Made by a program: the position numbers and the translations under genes. Source: Moraxellaceae bacterium (lineage in GTDB: Bacteria > Pseudomonadota > Gammaproteobacteria > Pseudomonadales > Moraxellaceae). Taken from it: a stretch of DNA of 64,000 nt. The stretch lies in contig DPJB01000025.1 in NCBI GenBank assembly GCA_003543245.1, forward strand, positions 209,382 through 273,381, given 5' to 3'. Below are positions 6,555 to 14,899 of this stretch, in pieces. Numbering within the stretch: position 1 is the stretch's first letter; every line of letters starts with the position of its first letter. The notes under the pieces are model-generated. The model saw only the letters and a list, made by a program, of their open reading frames with translations, was not told where the DNA came from and did not search any database.

Positions 6555-8189
6555 TCAGCCTGGTACGGCGCTACCGGTGGCTTCTGTAGGGCGCCACTCT
6601 TTCAGCAGTTTCATCACCTTGAGTGCATCTTTGCCGAGCATGGCGCTGGTGGTCATCATGCCGCCCACCAGTGCCCCGCCAACACCACCGGACACAACAT
6701 CCTGCCCGGTCAGGTACAGGCCCTTGATCGGTGTTACCGGGTGCAGCCAGTCCTGCTTGAAGCGCTGCACGTCATGGTCCAGTCCGTAAATCTCGCCCTT
6801 GGCATTCATCTGGAACCAGGCGGTGGACAGTGGTGTTGAAAGCTCGGCATACACCAGTGCGTCTTTCAGTTGCGGCATCTGCTTGTACAGTTCGTCCAGC
6901 AAACGCAGGCGGAAGTTTTCTTTAAGTGTTTCGTATTCTTCGCCACGCTGGTTCCAGGTGGTGCCGTCCCATTTTGAAAACCATTCCCACGGGCCAAAGC
7001 TCAGCACTTCTACCGTGCTCTTGCCCGGATAGTTGGCATCCCACTCCGGGTCTTTGGCGGAGGGAAAGGAAATGTAGAGCATGGGGAACGGTGCATTCTT
7101 GTCGGCCTGGTAACGTGCAACGTTGCCTTCATGATCGGCCGAGGGATAAATCCAGAAATTCGTGCGCGGAATGCCCAGTTCTTTTGCGGTGCCCTTGAAG
7201 CCGGCATACAGGCACAGGTGCGCGGCAGACGGCTTAACTTTCTGCATGTGTTTGGCATACCCGTAGCGCTGGCGTTCGGCTTCTGGCAGCAGCGAGTTGA
7301 ACGTGATGCTGGCGCCGGCATCACTGACAATGGCATCGGCACGCAACACATCACCGTTGTCCATGACAACGCCGGTGGCACGGCCTTTTTCAATCAGGAT
7401 TTCTTTCACTTTTGCATACGTGAAGACTTCGCCGCCAGCGGCACGAATGACCGGAATGATGGTGTCGGCCATTTTCCACGAGCCACCCACCGGATAGCTG
7501 CCGCCGTTGAAATAATGCTTTACCACCGAGGTGTGCATCATGAACGAGGCTTCGGACGGCACCATGCCGTAGTCGCCCCACTGGCCCACAAGCACGCCAA
7601 TCAGTTCCTGGTTTTTGGTCAGGCCTTCCAGTACTTCACGTACCGTCATGAAGCATTCTTTGGGCACCAGCAGCGGGCGAATGGCGTGAAAGGCTTTACC
7701 GGCCAGACGCGGCATGGCTTTGCCGGCGTAGAATTTCTGTGCCGAGCCGGCGACCTTGCTGACCAGTGCGATGTACGCATCAATGGCGTCGGCCTCGTCC
7801 GGAAAATGTGCTTTCAGCGAGTCGGCCAGATTTTTTTTGCCGGCCACAAAATCCACGGTGCGCTCACCGACGGTGATGCGGTCGTACACCGGGTCCATGT
7901 CGGCCCACTTCAACTGGCCATCCGAGATCACGTCAAACAGGCGCTTGAGCATGGAGGGCTTGTTCATCTCACCGATGTAATGCACACCGACATCCCACTC
8001 GAAACCTTCGCGCTCGTAGGAGTGGGTAAAGCCGCCCGCCGTGTAGTGCTGTTCCAGAACGCACACCCGTTTGCCCATCTTTGACAGCAGGGCGGCATTG
8101 CACAGCCCGCCAATGCCGGAGCCGATCACAATGGCGTCATAATGGCCTTCGGCCCGGCCGTTACGGTAGCGGCGTCCTGTGCGCTTCAT
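6555..8189 (-). CDS. Phytoene desaturase/retinol saturase-like FAD oxidoreductase
   Basis: This 544-residue protein has an N-terminal dinucleotide-binding motif, IGSGIGGLCNAALLSKMG, near residues 20-37, followed by VCVLEQHYTAGGFTH, and a C-terminal LTGQDVVSGGVGGALVGG stretch, as in CrtI-type flavoproteins that oxidise or saturate polyenes. I chose the ATG at 8189 because GAAGGAG lies 7-8 bases upstream; an earlier ATG at 8228 would overlap the operator sequence. The C-terminal part probably contacts the membrane. It is divergent from a PadR regulator with two palindromic operators between them, so it is the likely regulated target. Substrate unknown: a carotenoid, retinoid or other lipid is possible. 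Confidence 0.85.
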   Translation of the reverse strand: MKRTGRRYRNGRAEGHYDAIVIGSGIGGLCNAALLSKMGKRVCVLEQHYTAGGFTHSYEREGFEWDVGVHYIGEMNKPSMLKRLFDVISDGQLKWADMDPVYDRITVGERTVDFVAGKKNLADSLKAHFPDEADAIDAYIALVSKVAGSAQKFYAGKAMPRLAGKAFHAIRPLLVPKECFMTVREVLEGLTKNQELIGVLVGQWGDYGMVPSEASFMMHTSVVKHYFNGGSYPVGGSWKMADTIIPVIRAAGGEVFTYAKVKEILIEKGRATGVVMDNGDVLRADAIVSDAGASITFNSLLPEAERQRYGYAKHMQKVKPSAAHLCLYAGFKGTAKELGIPRTNFWIYPSADHEGNVARYQADKNAPFPMLYISFPSAKDPEWDANYPGKSTVEVLSFGPWEWFSKWDGTTWNQRGEEYETLKENFRLRLLDELYKQMPQLKDALVYAELSTPLSTAWFQMNAKGEIYGLDHDVQRFKQDWLHPVTPIKGLYLTGQDVVSGGVGGALVGGMMTTSAMLGKDALKVMKLLKEWRPTEATGSAVPG

Positions 8190-8220
8190 GGGGGTGTCTC
8201 CTTCGGGTAGTGGATAGGCC

Positions 8221-8240
8221 ATATGCAATAAGTTGCATAT
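8221..8240. promoter_or_regulatory. Palindromic operator 1 (probable PadR site)
   Basis: ATATGCAATAAGTTGCATAT is an inverted repeat of ATATGCAA and TTGCATAT around 4 bases. It lies between the divergent oxidoreductase and PadR genes, 31 bases upstream of the oxidoreductase start. Confidence 0.7.
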
Positions 8241-8260
8241 TGATACGTCAGAACACGATG

Positions 8261-8280
8261 ATATGCAATACTTTGCATAT
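8261..8280. promoter_or_regulatory. Palindromic operator 2 (probable PadR site)
   Basis: ATATGCAATACTTTGCATAT has the same arms as operator 1 and differs only in the central 4 bases. The centres are exactly 40 bp apart, near four helical turns, so two dimers could sit on one DNA face. It lies 22 bases before the PadR start codon, fitting autoregulation. Confidence 0.7.
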
Positions 8281-8302
8281 ACAAACCGGATCTGTGGCTG
8301 CC

Positions 8303-8854
8303 ATGTCCCTGCGTTTCGCCATTCTCACCCTGCTTGAAAGCGACCCTGGCTCGGGCTACGACCTGATGCGCCACTTCAAGGCTGGTATAGGCCACTTCTG
8401 GAATGCCAGCCACCAGCAGGTGTATCAGGAGCTGGGCAAGCTGCACAGCGAGGGCCTGGTGGAGTTTGAGGTGGAGCACCAGAGCGAGCGGCCGGACCGC
8501 AAGGTGTACCGGCTGACCGGGCCGGGGCAGTCAGCGCTGGCCGAATGGCGGCTGCAGCCGGTCAGACCGCCCAAGGTGAATGATGCGCTGCTGGTGAAGG
8601 TTTATGGCGGCCTGAATGTGCCGCCGGCACAGCTGCTGGCCGAGCTGGAGGAGCATGCGGTGCTGCATCGCGAGCGTCTTGAGGAATACCGCGCCAGCGA
8701 GGCACGGTTTCTGGCCATGACGGCGGAGGAGAGGGTGCCCTACCGTCTGCCGTATCTCACCCTGCGCCGTGGCATTTTGTATGAGCAGGACTGGCTGCGC
8801 TGGCTGGACGAGGCGCGTGTCGAGCTGGAGCAGATGGCGTCGGGCCTGCAGTGA
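8303..8854 (+). CDS. PadR family transcriptional regulator
   Basis: This 183-residue protein begins MSLRFAILTLLESDPGSGYDLM, the classic PadR winged-helix start, followed by FWNASHQQVYQELGKLHSEGLV (recognition helix region, residues about 32-55) and the wing with DRKVYRLTGPG. The C-terminal half is the helical PadR_C (Vir-like) dimerisation domain. I chose the ATG at 8303 because the family starts there; the open frame upstream runs through the operators. It is divergently transcribed from the flavoprotein gene and probably represses both genes until a ligand binds. The ligand is unknown. Confidence 0.9.
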   Translation: MSLRFAILTLLESDPGSGYDLMRHFKAGIGHFWNASHQQVYQELGKLHSEGLVEFEVEHQSERPDRKVYRLTGPGQSALAEWRLQPVRPPKVNDALLVKVYGGLNVPPAQLLAELEEHAVLHRERLEEYRASEARFLAMTAEERVPYRLPYLTLRRGILYEQDWLRWLDEARVELEQMASGLQ

Positions 8855-8960
8855 AGCCCTTTCGCAGAAGCCCCAAGAGCCTTTTGTTAAAACGCTTCAC
8901 CGGCGGACTGACCGCCGTCAGAATATCTCCTGATCCCCGCCTCAAGGAAGAGGACTGCCC

Positions 8961-9289
8961 ATGAACGACGAAAGCCGAAGCCCCATCATCATCTATGAGG
9001 ATGCCAACCATGCGGTTGAGGTGCGGCTGGATGCCAACCAGCAGACTGTCTGGCTGACCCAGGCCCAGATGGCAGTCCTGTTCGACGTCAAACCCCAGAA
9101 CATCACCATGCACCTGAGGAACATCTACGGAGAGGGTGAGTTGGTGGAAGAGGCAACTTGTAAGGATTCCTCGGTAGTTCGCCAGGAAGGGCAACCCGTA
9201 TCCTGCGCGACCATCTGACCCATGGGTGGACCCTCAACCGCCAACGCTTCGAGGCCAATGCCTGCGAGCTGGAGGCTGAAATAGTTTGA
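8961..9289 (+). pseudogene. RhuM-family virulence protein remnant with internal deletion
   Basis: The N-terminal part (8961 to about 9190) reads IIIYEDANHAVEVRLDANQQ followed by VWLTQAQMAVLF, the N-terminal DNA-binding-like region of RhuM proteins. The reading frame then shifts, and 9194-9289 encodes TRILRDHLTHGWTLNRQRF ending in LEAEIV, which resembles the family's C-terminal part. The central domain is missing. A good ribosome-binding site (CAAGGAAG at 8943-8950) is still present. RhuM genes are usually accessory and often linked to restriction systems, so this is probably a relic of a lost island. Confidence 0.75.
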
Positions 9290-9308
9290 GTGGTGTCGAC
9301 TATTTCAT

Positions 9309-10187
9309 TCAGTCCTGAGTCATTGCCTGCAGCAGGAAGTCCGAAATATCGACGGCATTGCTGGCGTGGACAACCGTGTTGCAGCTGAGCACGCTGTTGA
9401 TGCCGGCGGTTTTCATTTTTGCGGCGGCCTCGTCGTCATGCAGGGCATGCACGCAGAGTACACGGACATCATCAAAGCCTTGTTGCCGTAATTGTTCGGC
9501 CACCACCATCAGCGTGCGCCCCGTGGAAATCATGTCGTCCACCAGCAGGATGGTGCGGCCTTTCCAGTCAGAAAGATCCGGCACCTCGATACGCACATCG
9601 CGATCACCAAAGCGTTTTTTCTGCATCACGGCAAACGGCGCGGCGGCAATGCCGGCGACTTCCGACACCCATTGTTCGCTTTCACCGTCCGGTCCGATCA
9701 GGGCAACGCCGGGAAGGTTGTCGCGCACCCATTCACCCAGCAGCGGTGCTGCATGCAGCGTGACGCACGGAATGCTGTACACCTCTTCCAGTGCGGCAAT
9801 GCGGTGCAGGTGCGGATCAATCGTGATCAGGCGATCCACCAGACCGGAGATCAGTCTGGCGAAGTAGCGCGCACTCACACCTTCGCCGGGATTGAAGGCG
9901 ACATCCTGACGCATGTACGCCAGATACGGCGTTACCAGCGTGATGTGTTTCACGCCCATGTCGCGCAGCAAACCGCAGAGCAGCACGAGTGCCACGGTCT
10001 TGTCGTTGGGTTGGTCCAGCGAGCACACCAGCACCACATTTTCATCCGGCTTGCCCAGCAGGCGGATGCGCCACTCGCCATCCGGAAAGCGGTGCAGGTC
10101 CAGCGGAATTTTTTCAAAGCCTGATTTTTCGGCGAGCGTTGTTGCAAGCGGGTCGCTGTCCAGCAGACCAATGATGCTTGTTGTCAT
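9309..10187 (-). CDS. Ribose-phosphate diphosphokinase (Prs-like)
   Basis: This 292-residue protein has the PRPP synthetase landmarks: the YMRQD element (residues 91-95), DPHLH (124-128) and the PRPP-binding loop VDDMISTGRT (216-225). It would transfer pyrophosphate from ATP to ribose 5-phosphate or a related sugar phosphate. It is somewhat shorter and more divergent than housekeeping Prs (about 315 residues), so it is probably a specialised paralog. Its ATG overlaps the stop of the upstream phosphorylase gene by 4 bases (ATGA), showing translational coupling. The pairing suggests a nucleotide salvage route through ribose phosphates. Confidence 0.85.
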   Translation of the reverse strand: MTTSIIGLLDSDPLATTLAEKSGFEKIPLDLHRFPDGEWRIRLLGKPDENVVLVCSLDQPNDKTVALVLLCGLLRDMGVKHITLVTPYLAYMRQDVAFNPGEGVSARYFARLISGLVDRLITIDPHLHRIAALEEVYSIPCVTLHAAPLLGEWVRDNLPGVALIGPDGESEQWVSEVAGIAAAPFAVMQKKRFGDRDVRIEVPDLSDWKGRTILLVDDMISTGRTLMVVAEQLRQQGFDDVRVLCVHALHDDEAAAKMKTAGINSVLSCNTVVHASNAVDISDFLLQAMTQD

Positions 10188-11722
10188 ACAGACTCATCCT
10201 CGATGCGCAGCATCTCGCGGTGACCGTCATAAAATTCGAGCGCGTAGGCCAGTTCGCCCGGCGTTTCTGCATATACCGTCATCAGCACCTCGCCTTTTTC
10301 CACGCGACGCCCAAGATGGGTGTGCAGATAAAGGCCGGCGCCCGGTGCGGCAGGTGCGCCGGCCAGCTTGGCCAGACGTGCGACCAGCCGGTTGTTGATG
10401 AAGCCGACAATGCCCGTGCGTTCGCTGTGAATCGTGCGGGTGTGCTGCGCGAGTTCGGGCGTGAAAAAACCACCCTGCGCTTCGCAGATGGCACGCAGTT
10501 TTTCCAGTGCGCGGCCCGACAGCAGTGTTTCGAGCGCCATGGCCTCGCCATGTCCGGGCGCTGCGGCTTCGCCCATTTCCAGCAGTGCGCCAGCCACCTG
10601 CAATGCACGATGGCGCAGGTCTTCCGGTGCGTCCGGGCTGTTGCCCAGTACCGCCAGCACATCACGTGCTTCCAGTGCCGGGCCGATGCCGTTGCCAACG
10701 GGTTGCGAGCCATCGGTAATCAGCGTGCGAACCTTGATGCCCAGCGCCTCGCCCACTTTTTCGAAGTGATGGGCAATGTGCTGGCCAGCCTGCGGGCTGC
10801 GTACTTTTGCGGTGGCCCCCACCGGAATGTCGATGAGCACATGGGTGGAGCCGGCCGCAATTTTCTTTGACAGCACGCTGGCCACCATCTGGCCTTCGCT
10901 GTCGATATCCAGTGCACGTTCCACACGAATGAGAATGTCGTCGGCAGGGGAGAGTGACACGGCGCCGCCCCACACCAGACAACCGCCTTCCTGCTCAACC
11001 ACCTTGCGCATTTCTTCTTCGGTCAGGGTGACCCGTGTCAGGGTTTCCATGGTGTCGGCGGTGCCGGCCGGTGAGGTAATGGCGCGCGACGATGTCTTGG
11101 GAATGATCAGGCCGTTGGCGGCCGCGATGGACACCACGATCGGTGTTGTGCGGTTGCCGGGCAGGCCGCCAAGGCAGTGCTTGTCCATGATGCGCGGGTG
11201 CGGTGTGCCGGTCAGTTTTGACCAGTCGATGCGTCCGCCTGCACTTACCATGGCATCGGTCAGCGAGGTCATCTCGTCCAGGTCCAGGCGGCTGCCGGCG
11301 GAGGCCGTCAGGAAGGCGGCCAGATGAATGTCGGAATAATTGCCGGCGACAATGTCGGTGACAATTGCATGCAGGCCGTCGTGGGTGAGCCGGTTGCCGT
11401 AAATCTTGCTGCGCACGTGTGACATCGAGTCCAGCGAGCGCGTATGCGTCAGGATCGCGGTGTCTCCACTGTTAATGTCCAGATGTGCCCAGGCGGCCTC
11501 GGAGAGACCCACATCACCTTCACCCAGTAGTTCGTCGCCATAGACGATATTGAGGGTGGCAATCACGCTGCTGGCGCCCACCTGCACCATGACGCGGGTG
11601 CGTGCCTCAAATCCTTCGGAGCGGCAGACCGGGCAATCGGCACGCAGATAGGCAACGGGTTCGGAATGGGTATTGATGCCCATCCGGCGCGGGCGCAGGG
11701 TGGGAATGGCAGTTTTCTGCAT
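10184..11722 (-). CDS. Thymidine/AMP phosphorylase family protein
   Basis: This 512-residue protein belongs to the long thymidine phosphorylase-like group that includes archaeal AMP phosphorylase. Landmarks are an N-terminal extension of about 90 residues, the motif KHCLGGLPGNRTTP near 180-195 and KTSSRAITSPAGTADTME shortly after, which bind phosphate and nucleoside. Family members split nucleosides or nucleoside 5'-monophosphates with phosphate, giving the base and ribose 1-phosphate or ribose 1,5-bisphosphate. The gene is first in an operon with the Prs-like gene (4-base overlap). Which substrate class is used cannot be decided by eye. Confidence 0.85.
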   Translation of the reverse strand: MQKTAIPTLRPRRMGINTHSEPVAYLRADCPVCRSEGFEARTRVMVQVGASSVIATLNIVYGDELLGEGDVGLSEAAWAHLDINSGDTAILTHTRSLDSMSHVRSKIYGNRLTHDGLHAIVTDIVAGNYSDIHLAAFLTASAGSRLDLDEMTSLTDAMVSAGGRIDWSKLTGTPHPRIMDKHCLGGLPGNRTTPIVVSIAAANGLIIPKTSSRAITSPAGTADTMETLTRVTLTEEEMRKVVEQEGGCLVWGGAVSLSPADDILIRVERALDIDSEGQMVASVLSKKIAAGSTHVLIDIPVGATAKVRSPQAGQHIAHHFEKVGEALGIKVRTLITDGSQPVGNGIGPALEARDVLAVLGNSPDAPEDLRHRALQVAGALLEMGEAAAPGHGEAMALETLLSGRALEKLRAICEAQGGFFTPELAQHTRTIHSERTGIVGFINNRLVARLAKLAGAPAAPGAGLYLHTHLGRRVEKGEVLMTVYAETPGELAYALEFYDGHREMLRIEDESV

Positions 11723-11881
11723 GAAGGGCTCGGTTTGGACAGCTCAAGTGACCAGTGTATCGGCTTGCCCCTGCCTGTGCCTACCTGCCGTGCCGATCAA
11801 GCAGCATGGTCTGGCAGGGCCGCAATGACCGAAACATGGCCTCGTCTGATTTTGTGCTGGCGCCAATACCGGGTAGTATTG

Positions 11882-11897
11882 ATATACATATGTATAT
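11882..11897. promoter_or_regulatory. 16-bp perfect palindrome upstream of the acyltransferase
   Basis: ATATACATATGTATAT lies 22 bases before the acyltransferase ATG and on the other side faces the phosphorylase gene start at 11722. It could be an operator and overlaps possible -10 sequences (TATATT, TATTTTAT). The core ATACATATGTAT resembles PadR/TetR-type sites, but the regulator is unknown. Confidence 0.4.
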
Positions 11898-11918
11898 TTT
11901 ATAGGGCCTTGCCTCTTT

Positions 11919-12815
11919 ATGCTGTATTTCCTGCCTGCACCACTGCGTGGTGTGATTGCTGGCCTGTTGCTGGTGCTCAATACCCTGTTCTGGTGCTGGC
12001 TGCTGTTTGCCCTGGCCCTGCTCAAGGTGGTGCTGCCGTTTACGGCGGTACAGCGCCTGATCCGTCATGGCATGCACTGGGTGGCGGAGGTCTGGATTGG
12101 CGGTAACAAGGCCTGGATGAACGCGGTGTCGCGCACGCAATGGGATGTGCAGGGGCTGACGGGCGTGGACAAGAACCACTCCTATCTGGTCACCAGCAAC
12201 CACCAGAGCTGGGTGGACATCCTTGCCCTGCAGTACCAGTTCAATGGTCGCATGCCCATGCTGAAGTTCTTCCTCAAGAAGGAACTGATCTGGGTGCCGG
12301 TGATCGGCCTGTGCTGGTGGGCGCTGGAGTTTCCGTTCATGAAGCGGCACAGCAAGGAGTTTCTGGCCCGGTACCCGGAGATGAAGGGGCAGGATCTGGC
12401 CACCACGCGCAAGGCTTGCGAGCGCTACAAGACCAACCCGGTCTGTGTGTTCAACTTTCTGGAGGGCACCCGGTTCACCCCGGAAAAGCATGCCGCGCAG
12501 AAGTCCCCGTTCCGCAACCTGCTCAAGCCCAAGGCGGGCGGTACGGCCTTTGTGCTGGATGCCATGGGCGAGCAGCTGCACGCCATTGTGAATGTCACCA
12601 TCCACTATCCGGATGGTCGTCCCACCTTCTGGGATCTGCTGACCGGCAACATCCGCAAGATCGACATTCGCGTTGAGCAGTTGCCCATCCCACCGGAGTT
12701 CATTGGCCGGAGTTACGATCAGGACGAGGCCTACCGGACTGCCTTCCAGCAATGGGTCAACCAGCTGTGGCTGGACAAGGATGCCCTTCTGGACAGGTTG
12801 CGGCAGGCCGGCTAA
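11919..12815 (+). CDS. Membrane acyltransferase, PlsC/YihG-like
   Basis: This 298-residue protein starts with two hydrophobic segments (about residues 8-40). It carries the acyltransferase block I NHQSWVD (94-100, catalytic His95 and Asp100) and block III FLEGTR (180-185), with an FPF block at 138-140. Length and the KxxxNPVCVFNFLEGTR context fit the YihG/LCLAT-like branch of 1-acylglycerol-3-phosphate acyltransferases rather than housekeeping PlsC (about 240 residues). It acts at the inner membrane, acylating lysophospholipid-type acceptors. An AT-rich palindrome directly upstream may control it. Confidence 0.85.
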   Translation: MLYFLPAPLRGVIAGLLLVLNTLFWCWLLFALALLKVVLPFTAVQRLIRHGMHWVAEVWIGGNKAWMNAVSRTQWDVQGLTGVDKNHSYLVTSNHQSWVDILALQYQFNGRMPMLKFFLKKELIWVPVIGLCWWALEFPFMKRHSKEFLARYPEMKGQDLATTRKACERYKTNPVCVFNFLEGTRFTPEKHAAQKSPFRNLLKPKAGGTAFVLDAMGEQLHAIVNVTIHYPDGRPTFWDLLTGNIRKIDIRVEQLPIPPEFIGRSYDQDEAYRTAFQQWVNQLWLDKDALLDRLRQAG

Positions 12816-12942
12816 CCGCATTTTGTGAACTGCGTCTCAGGGTGTCGGTGCTGGTCGCACTCTGTCGGAGATGGCTTGTAGCGGTGGCTGATTGTTGCGA
12901 ACTTTGCCGCGAGTTCCGCATTGCCAGACGGCGTCTGCCCGA

Positions 12943-14814
12943 ATGAGAACAATAATAACAAGACTGGCCTCCTGCCTGATGTTGCTGATTATGCTTGCCT
13001 GGCAGGGTGTCGGCCGCGCGGCGGTTGTGCTGGAGCCGGGCCAGTCTTCCCGCCCCATTACCTCAGACATGCAGTATCTGCACGACGAGACCAGACAGCA
13101 GGGCCTGGATGATGTCTTGCGTCTGCCCGGTAGCGCCTGGCAGCAAAACGACAGCGACAGCTTCAGTCATGGCTATACCAACGACAACTGGTGGTTGCGC
13201 TTCGCGGTTGGCAACACCGGTGCGCAGACGTCACGCCTGCTGGTGGAGCTGGCGTATCCGGTGCTCGACGAGGTTGAGGTCTGGGTGCTGGGCAGCAATA
13301 ACCGCGTTGACGCACATTACCGGTTGGGCGACAAGCAGCCCTTTCACGAGCGCATCCTGCAGCACCGTTTTTTCCTGATTCCGCTGGAGTTGCCGCCTGC
13401 TGGCGAGCATATGGTGGTCTTGCGCCTGAAGACGACCAGCTCCATGCAGGCGCCCCTGACGTTATGGAATGAGCGCGACTATCATGAGCGGGATCAGCGG
13501 GTGCTGCTGGCCGAGGGACTCTTCTTTGGCGGCATGGGACTGATGGTGCTCTACAGCATCTTTGTCTTTGTTGCGCTGCGCGACCGCCTCTATTTTTACT
13601 ACGTGCTTTTTGTGTTCAGCCTGCTGGTGTTTCTGGCCAGCCTCAAGGGGCTCAGCTTCCAGTTCTTCTGGCCACAGGCCACGCAATGGAATGACCGGGT
13701 ATTGATCGTGACACTGGCATCCATGATGGCCTCTGGTGGTCTTTTTACCATCCGCTTCCTGCGTATACGCGAGTACATGCCACGGTTCTTCTGGCTGACG
13801 CTCGGGCTGGTGGTGATGACATCGCTGACGGTGGTCCTGGCTTTCTTCATGAGCTATGGCCAGCTCATGCAGCCATTGATTGTCACCGCTGCGCTGTCCT
13901 GCCTTGTGCTGCTGGGCGGTGGCGTCTGGCGCTGGCGTCAGGGCGATCGTTCGGCACGTTTCTACACGATTGCCTGGGGCTCGATGCTGCTGGGCGGTGT
14001 GGTGCTGGCGCTGAACAAGTTCCAGTTGTTGCCGCAGAATTTCCTCACGGAAAACGCCATGCAGATGGGCGTGGCCGCAGAAGTCATCCTGCTGTCGCTG
14101 GCCATTGTTGATCGTATCAATGAAGAGCGGCGTCAGCGCTTTCGGGCACAGCAGAATATTCTCGCCTCCGAGCGGCGCGCGCACGAAGCCCAGTACAAGG
14201 CGCTGGTCGCCGAGCGCGAGGCCAATGAACTGCTGGAGCAGCGTGTGCACGAGCGCACAGAGGCACTGCAGATTGCCAACCGTAAACTCGAAGAACTCAG
14301 TACCTCGGATCAGCTTACCGGACTGCGCAACCGCCGTTATCTGGATCGCGCATTGCAGGAAGAGTGCTGTCGCTGCCAGCGCTACCAGCATCCCCTGGCA
14401 GTGCTGTTGCTCGATATTGATCACTTCAAGCGTTTCAATGACGAGTTTGGCCATGACGTTGGCGATGAGTGCCTGCGGCGTGTTGGTGCGGTGCTGGCGA
14501 TGGAAATGCGCACGCCCATTGATCATGTGGCGCGTTACGGCGGTGAAGAGTTCTGTGTGGTGATGCCGGAAACCGAGCTTGAAGGTGCCCGTATAGTGGC
14601 AGAGCGTATCCGTTCCGCTGTCGAATCCATGCGCTTCACGGTGGGCGACCGCGTGGTGCCGGTGACGGTGAGTATCGGGGTTGCCTCTATGGTGCCGCCG
14701 GATGAGGACTACAGTCGCGAAATGCTGAAGAAGGCAGACGTGATGCTGTATGAGGCCAAGGCGGCCGGCCGCAATTGCGTGATGACGCCAGGACGGTCGG
14801 GCAACAGGGCCTGA
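12943..14814 (+). CDS. Diguanylate cyclase with 7TMR-DISM sensor
   Basis: This 623-residue protein has a signal peptide (1-27), a periplasmic 7TMR-DISM extracellular domain (about 28-180), seven membrane helices (about 187-390), a coiled coil (392-452) and a GGDEF domain with signature GGEEF (533-537). It should make cyclic di-GMP from GTP in response to a periplasmic ligand. The position of the allosteric inhibitory site before GGEEF reads TPID, so the RxxD I-site is missing and product inhibition by that route is unlikely. I chose the ATG at 12943 because a signal peptide follows it directly; the frame is open to 12892. A strong terminator follows. Confidence 0.9.
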   Translation: MRTIITRLASCLMLLIMLAWQGVGRAAVVLEPGQSSRPITSDMQYLHDETRQQGLDDVLRLPGSAWQQNDSDSFSHGYTNDNWWLRFAVGNTGAQTSRLLVELAYPVLDEVEVWVLGSNNRVDAHYRLGDKQPFHERILQHRFFLIPLELPPAGEHMVVLRLKTTSSMQAPLTLWNERDYHERDQRVLLAEGLFFGGMGLMVLYSIFVFVALRDRLYFYYVLFVFSLLVFLASLKGLSFQFFWPQATQWNDRVLIVTLASMMASGGLFTIRFLRIREYMPRFFWLTLGLVVMTSLTVVLAFFMSYGQLMQPLIVTAALSCLVLLGGGVWRWRQGDRSARFYTIAWGSMLLGGVVLALNKFQLLPQNFLTENAMQMGVAAEVILLSLAIVDRINEERRQRFRAQQNILASERRAHEAQYKALVAEREANELLEQRVHERTEALQIANRKLEELSTSDQLTGLRNRRYLDRALQEECCRCQRYQHPLAVLLLDIDHFKRFNDEFGHDVGDECLRRVGAVLAMEMRTPIDHVARYGGEEFCVVMPETELEGARIVAERIRSAVESMRFTVGDRVVPVTVSIGVASMVPPDEDYSREMLKKADVMLYEAKAAGRNCVMTPGRSGNRA

Positions 14815-14855
14815 TGCTTGCACGCTTGCCCTGATCGTTTGCAGTAATTCCCATG

Positions 14856-14886
14856 AAAAAGGCGGCCGCAAGGGCCGCCTTTTTTT
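14856..14886. terminator. Bidirectional rho-independent terminator
   Basis: GGCGGCC (14861-14867) pairs with GGCCGCC (14873-14879), flanked by an A-run and a T-run. It sits between two convergent genes and can end both transcripts. Confidence 0.9.
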
Positions 14887-14899
14887 ATTACACAAAGGC

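Noticed and set aside
11781..12821. Long open frame on the minus strand opposite the acyltransferase gene
   Set aside because: It is the antisense of a gene with clear acyltransferase motifs; the product is Gln/His-rich, as expected from mirrored GC-rich codons.
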